A DNA stretch of 64,000 bases from assembly GCA_037957365.1 (NCBI GenBank), contig JARHVA010002372.1, positions 326,501 through 390,500 of the forward strand, written 5' to 3'. Each line of letters opens with the position of its first letter. Position 1 is the first letter of the stretch. Shown here piece after piece: positions 48,799 through 57,846 of this stretch. The notes under the pieces were generated by a model. That model ran no database searches, was not told where the DNA came from, and saw only the letters and a list, made by a program, of their open reading frames with translations. Source of the DNA: Torreya grandis (taxonomy: Eukaryota; Streptophyta; Pinopsida; Cupressales; Taxaceae). The position numbers and the translations under genes are program-made.

Positions 48799-50692
48799 AG
48801 TTTCTCTTAATTTTTCACTTTTTTCTTAGTTTGGAAAGAAAATAAACTATTTATGGATGTGGTAGGAATACTTGGTGAAAGTATGTGCATTGAATCCAAA
48901 AATTTGTGAATAAATTATCTTTGGCTTTGGAGGATGACCTGCAAATAATAAATCACCTAAAGATAGCTTGTTCATTAGACAAGTAGTTGGGTGGATTGCC
49001 TAGCGTGAGCTAGATCCTAGAAGCGAGAGCTTCCTAAGAGGTTGTCAATCCACCTTATTTAAATAATAAAGTTGATAAATGATAAATAAAGGTAATTAAA
49101 TTAAATAAAAACAAATTATTGAAATTAAGTACAAGAATACTTTGCTAAAAAGATGATTTAAATAAATTAATAGTTTTTTCTTGGTAATGCTAAAGTTGGT
49201 TTCATCAAAGTTGTGGTTTTGGTTTGGTAATGAGACAAAGGCTAAGAAAATAAGGTTTGGTTGGAGTTTGTAAATGGTTAATATGGTAAAATTATTAGGA
49301 TGGTCAAAGGGTTAAAGGTGTAAATGGTTAAGGGAGTAAATGGTAATGGGTTAAGAGGTCAAGAAGGTTTGGGTGGTAAAGAGGTAAATGGGCAAGAGAG
49401 TAAATGGTGAAGAAGAAGTAAATTATGGTCAAGAGGGAAAAGGGGTAGATGGTTAAGAATGTAAAGGTTAAATGAAAAGAAGAGATTAAGGGTTATAGGT
49501 TTGGAGGTCAAGAAAAAGAGAAGGCCAGGGGGTTATGGTTTAAAAGTCAAGAAATAAGAGGTCAAGATGGTAAAGGTAAATTGAAATTACAAAATAAAAC
49601 AATATTACCTCATGCTTCAAGATGAAGATGGTTGATGAATATTTTGTTGATTCTTTGTGATGGCTTATAATTTTGGTAGAGTTTCATTGCTTTGAACTCC
49701 TCTCCTCCAAGATGAATGACCTCAAAAATCTACAAGATGAATGCCTCCAACCAAAGACTCCCTCCATGGGTGAAAGGGGGATCATATTTATAGAATTTAA
49801 TGCCAATAAACATGAAAAAGTAGAAAAGAGTGGAAATGTGGCACCATTTTCCAAGTGGGTCAATATGTAGCTTAAGGGGATAAGGGTGGTGGGATTCCCA
49901 CTTCACAAAGTGTGTCTTCTACTTTGTTAAAGTTCTTCGCCCTTTAATAATGTGTCCAAAATGGATGGAGATAATGTCTATGGACCCAAATGAGTCCAAA
50001 ATACTTTCCACCACCCACTTCTATCTCTTCCCCATGGGTGCATAAGTGGTCATTAAGGACAAGGATGGTGGTATTCCCACTTCATAAGTATGTCTCCCAC
50101 TTTGTGTGTCTAAAATAAGTGGATATCATGCCCATGTGTCCATATGGGTCTGAAATACCTTCCACCACCCACTTATATCTTTTACCAAAGCACCCAACAA
50201 GTAAGAACCCCACTTTGGAAACCAATCTGATACAAGAAGCCAAAAGATGATTTTGAATGATGGCCCCTTATGGAAAAATTTTCCATATTTTGGAGGAGGG
50301 GACTTGTGATTCTTAATGATGTCATTAAGAATATTTTTCAAGGGTTATACATGGATTATGATTTCCCACTTCAAGCCACCTCACTTCCAAGACATGTAAC
50401 CTACCATATCACTATTATGTCACCTTCCATATCACTATTGAGTCACTTGCCATGTCACCATGAATACTAACATACCATGTCATCATGAATAGTTCTAGTG
50501 AATAGTGCTATTAAATAGAAATTTGGAATATTATTTTAAAATATTACCTTTGAGTAGTAGTTTTTGAATAGTGATAGGTGGATAGTGACTTGGTTAGGTT
50601 ACGAGGGCTAGGTTAAGGGTTAAGAAGGTTTAGGTGGTCTTGAGGCATTTAGATATCTAGAACTGCTTGTGTATAGTTTTATAGTGTCTATA
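48799..50692 (-). repeat. G1 5' LTR
   Basis: Partner of 35,465-37,406. The internal edge (TG) is mutated to AG. It carries the same purine-rich minisatellite (49,270-49,580) and GAATAGTG repeats (50,455-50,590). Leader and gag lie to its left, as expected for a minus-strand element. Confidence 0.9.
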
Positions 50693-50697
50693 ATGAG
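50693..50697. repeat. Putative G1 target-site duplication, right half
   Basis: ATGAG, matching GTGAG at 35,460-35,464 in four of five bases. Confidence 0.65.
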
Positions 50698-53600
50698 ATG
50701 AAAATATAATGAAAACATGGAAAACATAAACTACTCTTGATAAATCAAGTCATCATGCCATTGATTAATGATTAGAGAAAATAATGTCATTGGCTGAGAA
50801 TATACTAATTGACCAATGAATGCATACATAAAATATACTAAAGTATAGTCTTGAGTTACATGTCATTGATTCAATAAAGCTCATAGTAGAAGATATGTGA
50901 ATATAATGGTGTGATATATTTTGTTCAAAAGTGATGACATAGATTTAAAGAAGCATCTAAAACCTTTAGATTAGGTAATCAATGAGTATTTCTATGCATT
51001 CATTCAAACAAAGGATATGTAGTCAAAGGGAATATTGGTGATAAGATGTTTGTGCTTTTAAATTATTTTTTTATATTTAAAAATATTATTTTATAATTAA
51101 CGTATTATGGTTCTCACAATGAAACCTTTCAATTTCATAATCCACAAAGGTGATATTTCCTTCATTATAAAATAACAAGTCTAGTAATGACTAGACACAT
51201 TGAGGTAGGAGTACTTCCAAATATGTATATCAATTTTTATCATCAAGAATGAATTGTAGGCGACTCTTTTCAAAAAATTATTTGATATTGGAATAAGGGT
51301 AGGTAGTTCATGAAATACATATGGCCAAATTAGGCATTTTAATGAAGTATTTCCACCTCATCTTGAAGTCTAATGTCATCTTGTTTATAGAGTATATTTG
51401 AACAATAAAAATGGAAATGTGTAAGTGATAATTTTGAAAAAATATTGTAATTCATATTTATAATCTTCAATTCTTCTTGATTCTCTTCTTCATTCTTGTA
51501 TATATTTTAATTTCATTCTTAAAATAGAGATGATTTTATGCGACTTTTATTTTACTGAATCTCAAAATTTAAGTTTAAACCCTTACTAATTTTGTTATGT
51601 ATGAATATAATGAGCCTTCATTGAGGTAAAGTGTGGTTATGCATACTTTATTCAATTAATATAAGTTATTTTGGATCTTATGTCTACACCCTTTATTTTA
51701 TATCTTACTAATGTAACTCCATTTATGAGTTGTGCCTTGCCCATTGCATTTTATTTTCTCCATTGTTCTATTTTCCATTCCTAAATACCGATAAACATTA
51801 TGTTCATATATGAATGATATCCTACCATTTTATATTCTCATCACCAATTTTTAATTTATGTACACTCTCTACCATTTTCCTTAAAAATATTTCATTCATG
51901 TATTTGGGTTTAATTATATTATCATTAAAATAGGAAATAGAACTAAATGGCTTAGTAGGTTGGTCTAAAAGATAAAACCCACACTTTAAAATCATCCCAT
52001 GGTTTGGATAATTTATGGGATACATTAAATTAGAAAATCAGATCATTAACAATTTGAGCACACCTGTTGGGATAGGATTTAGTTTCAAATTATAAATTAT
52101 TATGAAAATCCCATAGATATACCCTAAAATATGAGATTTTATTGAGAATTTCATATCCAATTTATTTTCAAAGTAAACTTTAATTCACATGAACAATCCA
52201 CTAGTCAAATATCCCATATCCCAATAAGTAAACCCTACCCATTTGATAAAATATTTATTTTCATGATTTTATAGCTAGTTATAGAACCTTTCCATTTGTG
52301 TCATTATGTTTTAGAATCCCATTAAATTTTAATCAATGGAATCCCATTCCTAAATTAGAAATTATATCCTTCCATGACCTATATTAAGATGTCTTGGTTA
52401 ACCCCATTAACCATATCCAATATGTTTCCAATTTATGCTTAATTCACCTTATAAATAATAATGTTGTTTTTATTATGCTTTCATCTACATCATTCAAGAG
52501 GAAGGCCTTATATTGGTATATATATTTACTTATATGCTCAATATAAACATGTGATTAACTAGGAGAGATCTAAAATAAAATAGAGAGGATGATTTCGATT
52601 TAATAGAAATTTTGCATACAATAATTATGGATACCTTAGATGATATTTTTAAAATTAAAATTAAAAATGATCTGGGAGGGGAATCCTACATAATTTTTCC
52701 ATGATCAAGCCTCAAACATTTATGTTTTAAAAAATATTTTAACATTAATTTAGCTATAGTGATAAAAGAATTAAGAAGAGATAGTGCCTTACATGTTTTT
52801 AACCTTTCTATAGTAGTTCAAAATGGTTTCATACAATCTATAAAATGGAACCTTGACCTACCATATCCTTATTCCCTTAATCTCATTAATATTCTTATAT
52901 GTAAATAATAGGTCTATCCAATATTACCCCTAATACATCCTTAGATAATACAATTAATGACATGAAAGGCCTTACATAAAAAAATTGAAAATGAAGTTGT
53001 GACTTTAGAAAGGAAAATTATTATTAATGATGTTTATCTACCAAGCAAAAAAATATTTAAGAAATAAAAAATAAATAACACTAAATTAGACATCTTCATC
53101 AAATCACTGAAAATTGTCAAGTAGAGGCAGACAAGTTTTATGGTTCCAAAAATGACTCAATTATATCTAATATCTTATTATTTTTTAAGTTGTATACAAA
53201 GAGAAGGTTTAATATAAGATATATATTAGAGGAAATGAGTGGGTAAATGATGGTGTTTTTTTCCACCATGAAGTAAAAGGATAAATCAAAGAAGATGCTA
53301 GTAAGAACTCAAAGAAAATGACAGTAAAATATACTCACCTTCATAGAGAATTAATAATATCAAGTATTCTTTTAAGTCTTATTTGATCCCACAATTTTTA
53401 TTTATATATTATAAGGTTGATGAATACATAGACTTGATTTTCAAATCTAGAGGCAATTCTAAAGAAGGTGGATGACAAAAGGGAGTGAGGAAAAGTAAAA
53501 CAAGAATTGCATGTAGAGTGAGAGCATGTTCATAATCTTAAAATTGAAAAAGAGAAAAAACTAAAGTAGGGAATGTCAAAAATTGAATTAATTAACAAAT

Positions 53601-55791
53601 ATTTATCCAATTCATTAAAAATAGGATTTATGATAGAATTAAGGGGCACAATAACAATGCAAATGACATTGGCATGGAACAAAAAGGCATGGAAAAGAGA
53701 GGTACAAAATAGAAAGGTGTGGAAGAGAGATGCACAGAAGACAAAGGCATGAAAGAGATATGTGAAATGACTTAGCACAAAATATCAATTTGTGGTAACC
53801 AAGAACACAAAGAATAATTATAAATAAAATATAGGTTACTCATAAATGTGTAAGACTTGGATAAGGGAACAATAATTGGATATATTTATGAATCAATTCG
53901 TAGAAACATCAAATCCTAACCAAGCATGAATATAGCATTATTTTATGAGAGAGTAGGAGCACAAACACAAATATCCATCATAAAGAGAGTATATATAGGT
54001 TGTTAGGCTTGAGTCAAAAGGATTATATTATAACAATTCACCATTATTTGTTTTTGAAACAATCATTAGCTTGTTATCTCTTTTGTATTAAAGATGTAAC
54101 TTGAGAGGGGTTGGATTATCTATAAATACCCCTTAGCTTTTCTTATGAAATAAATATGTATGTTTAAATGGATAGAGAGATTATTGTTGAAATACCTTTA
54201 TAATCTTATTAAAAATAAATGAATTGAATCACTACATTTATCTATGAATTCTAATGTGTTATGTTGTTTCTATGGTATTAAATGGAAGTATGTGGAATGT
54301 GTAGAATGAATAAAGTGATTAAATATAATAGGATTTTTATCATAAAAATTAATTAATATAAATAACCCAAGTGTCCAAATAGGTTTATCCACCACTACAT
54401 GGTATAATTGATGGGAATTAGTCTTGGCTATGTGATTCAGGTTAGTGCACAAGGTCACTACTTGTGTGATATGTCAACATGCTAGATCATTAGCTTCCTA
54501 ATTTCATTTTTGCATGGGAATATTAATTATTCAATTAAAACTAAGGATAAAATACCCCAACATTTTAGTTTCATTATTGGGACACATTATAATTGTTAGA
54601 TTAATGGTAAAAAGTTTCTCGAGCAACTCTCTTTAGGAAAAAATAAGCATTGGATTGGCATAGTTTAAAATAAAATATCACTTCAATATATTAGACTAAG
54701 AGTTTATACATGCTAATGGGTGCATACACATTTATATTATTCTTTATATGAAACCTTCTTTATATAACTACCCATCCATTTGTATGCTTAGCTTTCAACA
54801 TACATGCAAGTTTGTTCAAGAAATTATGGACATAAAGCTCTTTGGTTTGTAGAGCATCATATAGTCTTGGAAAATTTTAAAAATAGTTGGACATGTATGG
54901 TGGACATATGGTGGAAATAAACACTAAATATCCAAATATTTTGATATGTTGTGTGCACATATTATTTTCTAAAGGAAGTGCAATTCAATTTCTTTAGGGA
55001 ACCATGTGGAAGGTATCTAAGACAATTTACCTTAGATATTAATAAATTTATAGTTGAATCTAGACTTTAAAAATTCCCCATGGATGGATAAAAACTCTCT
55101 TGCACATGATTAGTGTAACTATTGGGTATATGTAAGGGTATACATTGGTATAGGATTGGTATTTTAACATGGAAGTTAGTCAGTGAGGACTAAAAAAGAA
55201 TATGTATGATGAGGCTAGGTGTAAGGCCATGATAGGTAGTGATCCCAAGGGAAAAAGAGAGGATACTAGAAGTGTCATAATAATTTGTATGAAGGTGGAA
55301 ACACATAGTGATTACTCATCAAAAATGGATCTACACCCTTTATTAGCATAGGTACAAGCAAGAGACATAGGTAAAAAATTCATGATATCAAAACCTAATC
55401 CAAATAGGTCAAATTCCCTCACCATAGTGTATGCTCATGCAACTGATTTTCATAGAATTATTGTAAAAAAATAAGATATCGATAGTGTAGAGTTTGAAGC
55501 TAAATGTGAAGCTAAGTCTATAGAATAAACTATAGGAGTATAAGTTGAAAATAACATTTTATATTAAGCCCAACTAAATTTACCATTATCCTTTACCTTT
55601 TGAATTAAATTAAGATATATGGCTCACCTTGGAATGATAGGTGGACTAAATATAAGTAGTGGGAAAATATAGGCTTAACAATAACTAATAAACCTACCTT
55701 AGTGCCCAATATTTTAGGTGCTCATATTTCTCCAAGAGGCATGGGAGATAGTAATGATGATGGTTCTACTAGATATGTAGGAGGATTAGGA
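50698..55791. other. AT-rich region, no gene assigned
   Basis: Long AT-rich interval. Short open frames at 51,822-52,025, 53,530-53,778 (a repetitive FHAFLF string from tandem purine-rich text near 53,660-53,760) and 54,270-54,458 have no recognised motif. A stretch around 52,600-52,910 has relatively few stops on the plus strand ('LHVFNLSIVVQNGF', 'IKWNLDLPYPY') and could be an ancient coding relic, but I cannot identify it. A direct relative of 35,290-35,430 lies at 50,895-51,035. Confidence 0.45.
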
Positions 55792-55796
55792 GGTGG
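55792..55796. repeat. Presumed left half of G3 target-site duplication
   Basis: GGTGG directly precedes the LTR. The right-hand copy lies beyond the window, so this cannot be confirmed here. Confidence 0.4.
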
Positions 55797-55969
55797 TGTA
55801 GACACCGAAATCGTGTCGACTCCCCTGGTCATTCCCCGTCTTATTCTTCTTCGCCTATTGAACCCTTGCCGATCACTTGTTTCACCAGCATTGACCCTGG
55901 CAGCATGTAAAAATGAGCACAGAGCAAAAAAGTAGACTCTATCCCCATTATGCTACCTGACCGATGTCA

Positions 55970-56048
55970 CCGACGTCGGTCTTTACCTGACCGATGTCGC
56001 CGACGTCGGTCACCTATCGGCCGACGTCGGCAATCCTGCCGACGTCGG
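55970..56048. promoter_or_regulatory. Cluster of four CCGACGTCGG palindromes
   Basis: Exact 10-bp palindromes at 55,970-55,979, 56,000-56,009, 56,021-56,030 and 56,039-56,048, with CCGATGTC half-forms between them. The GACGTC core is the C-box/CRE-like core recognised by plant bZIP factors. All four recur in the 3' LTR (63,346, 63,376, 63,397 and 63,415). A role as enhancer is inference. Confidence 0.7.
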
Positions 56049-56282
56049 TCACCTTCCCCTTGTCCGTTATCAGTTATCGTTCGGTTTCCCGAAACGGTTG
56101 ACGAACCGTTTCTGAAACTGTCCCCATCCCCCACCTTCATCAACCTCCGCCAGCCATTCGAACCGGATCCCCGAATGCTATCCAACCATTTGAAACGCTG
56201 AGCAACCAACCTGCGAATTCCTCCACCAACCTGCGAACTCCGAGCAATCATCGACACTACGACATCAACTAATCTGCACACC

Positions 56283-56314
56283 ATGGCTTTCATCGGGTCT
56301 TCTACCAGGTAAGT
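56283..56314 (+). promoter_or_regulatory. Nine-codon uORF whose stop lies in a splice donor
   Basis: ATG at 56,283 in a good context (CACCATGG) opens MAFIGSSTR and stops at TAA. The stop is part of a perfect plant donor, CAG|GTAAGT (cut after 56,308). Splicing would remove the stop. Possible acceptors include TTTTTTATCAG ending at 56,781. The arrangement is identical in the 3' LTR (63,659-63,690). Confidence 0.55.
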
Positions 56315-56389
56315 CTTTATTCTGTTTATTTCATTTTCTTTTCTTAGTTATTATTTATTTTCTGTCTTCCCAACTGTTCAAACTCTTCA

Positions 56390-56477
56390 GACTCTGTCTA
56401 AACCTTGTCCCTGTCCTTATCAAACCCTATCTCGACTCTGTCTAAACCTCGTCCCTGTCCTTATCAAACCCTACCCT
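56390..56477 (+). repeat. 44-bp direct duplication in G3 LTR
   Basis: Two adjacent copies starting GACTCTGTCTAAACC at 56,390 and 56,434; they are followed by looser GACC/CCCGACT repeats to 56,560. Pyrimidine-rich. Confidence 0.85.
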
Positions 56478-57038
56478 GACCATATCAGACCCTGTCCCGA
56501 CTATTCAGACCTATCCCGACTCTGTTCAAACCCCCCAGACTCTCCCTGAACCTGTCCCGACTCTCTCAGAACCTGTCCTGAACCCTTTCCCAGAACCTGC
56601 CCCTACCGACACCGGTCACTTCCCCGACTGACGACGGCACATTAACCGACGCCGGCACCACAGAGATCGACGTCAGCGACTGTGTAGAACAGTGCCGCAT
56701 ATTAGGTACGCCTTTTATTTTCTATCATTTATTTCTGTCATTATCATCTACTTTCGTCCAATATTCTGCTCTTTTTTATCAGTGGGTTGATATCCTTCTA
56801 GGGAGTCTTCGTACTTCCGGGATCGGGCGTTCGCCTGATAGCCCACCATATCTCTTATTAACGTTTTTCCGTGTTTAGCCTTTTCTTCACAGGTGTCATT
56901 CCTCCACAACAAAAGAGGAGAATCTTTCAACGTCTGATTTCGGTGCGCATGACTGTATCAGGTACTTCTAGCCTTAACCATCTTTCAGTTTCTTATTTCT
57001 TCTTTGAATGTAGAAAGCAATTTTCCTTATAAACATTC

Positions 57039-57057
57039 TGGCACGCCCGGTGGGACC
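57039..57057 (+). other. G3 primer-binding site
   Basis: TGGCACGCCCGGTGGGACC, three bases after the LTR end, starting with the TGG that pairs with a tRNA CCA end. The same site is found in G1 (48,795-48,777). The tRNA is not assigned. Confidence 0.8.
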
Positions 57058-57422
57058 CTAGGTCCTCCTTGGGTTCTTTCTTTCTCTCGTTCATTTAGGT
57101 GCATTAGGTTTCTTCCTTTTCGCCTCCTTTCGTCTCTTCTTAAACAACATCATAAGCAGAACTAAAACGAACATTTCTTTCTTTTTTTGCACTTCTAGAC
57201 TAGCTAAAACTCATATTCTTCGACTCTTTCTCCATTCGTCTTCATACGAACAAACATTTCGACTTGGACATTAAAACACTTTGCATTCATTTCTGTTTGC
57301 CTACATCTTTTAGACCACACATAGTAATTAAACCGCATATTGAATTAATCTAGTCACTTGATGTTACACGACCAAACCACCTGCACAAAACAAACATAAA
57401 ACTTACCTGAGACAAGGCCCGA

Positions 57423-57489
57423 CTGGGATTTCATCACCCAGCGGATACCTTACCCGTCCCGGTGACCCTACTTGGATTTCATCACCAAG
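57423..57489 (+). other. Twin leader hairpins with identical loops
   Basis: Hairpin 1 (57,423-57,441) CTGGG-ATTTCATCA-CCCAG and hairpin 2 (57,471-57,489) CTTGG-ATTTCATCA-CCAAG have the same nine-base loop but stems that differ in a compensatory way. Both are preserved with pairing in the old element G1. They sit in the untranslated leader between primer site and gag, where packaging or dimerisation signals usually lie, so an RNA role is plausible but unproven. A further short hairpin, GGAG-CTTG-CTCC, lies near 57,587-57,598. Confidence 0.7.
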
Positions 57490-57846
57490 GGGGAAGCCCA
57501 CTCCGTTCTCTGGCGGAGGCTAATCTCTAGGTGAGGTATATCTTGGCTAAGCGAAACCAGCTAACCACTGGAATCGTGAAGTGAGGGGAGCTTGCTCCTT
57601 AGCACCAGGCCACGTACCAGACCCTAACACAGACTTCTTCAGCACCATAACAAAACCTGAAACCATCTTTAGACCACCTTCTTCTAGGACCCATTTTTCA
57701 ACCAACCTTCCTCTACACATATTCTAAGGCATAAGCCACTATAATCCTAAAAATTTACTTCTAGGGTTTTAGGATCTGCTTGTGTCTTCATCTTTTAGTT
57801 CTTATCTGCTTATTTGAGCTTGTGAGGACGTTCTTTCTTGCCTTGA

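Larger units (their letters stand above)
35465..50692 (-). mobile_element. G1: 15.2-kb gag-bearing gypsy element, pol mostly deleted
   Basis: Minus-strand element bounded by LTRs at 48,799-50,692 (5') and 35,465-37,406 (3'), with a primer site at 48,795-48,777, a leader with conserved hairpins (48,315-48,247), a decayed gag (47,793 to about 44,470), a short integrase C-terminal relic (44,095-43,885), a triplicated motif (43,490-43,354) and a long spacer. RT, RNase H and the integrase core are absent: gag is followed almost directly by the integrase tail, so an internal deletion of most of pol is the simplest explanation. A possible 4-kb insertion or duplication (38,490-42,670) lengthens the spacer. 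Confidence 0.85.
55797..57035 (+). repeat. G3 5' LTR
   Basis: Starts TGTAGACACC and ends TATAAACA, giving 1,239 bp. The first 817 bp are repeated at 63,184-64,000. It contains four CCGACGTCGG palindromes, a 44-bp direct duplication (56,390-56,477) and a consensus splice donor at 56,309. The R region and TATA box are not obvious. Minus-strand Arg-rich frames across the palindromes are compositional, not genes. Confidence 0.95.

Noticed and set aside
53530..53778. FHAFLF-repeat frame as a membrane protein
   Set aside because: Produced by a short tandem GGCATGGAAGAGA-like repeat on the other strand; no start context or homology.
55967..56293. Arg-rich minus-strand frame across the G3 LTR (also 63,148-63,669)
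   Set aside because: Created by CCGACGTCGG repeats. The frame crosses the LTR boundary at 63,184 and is not conserved as protein.
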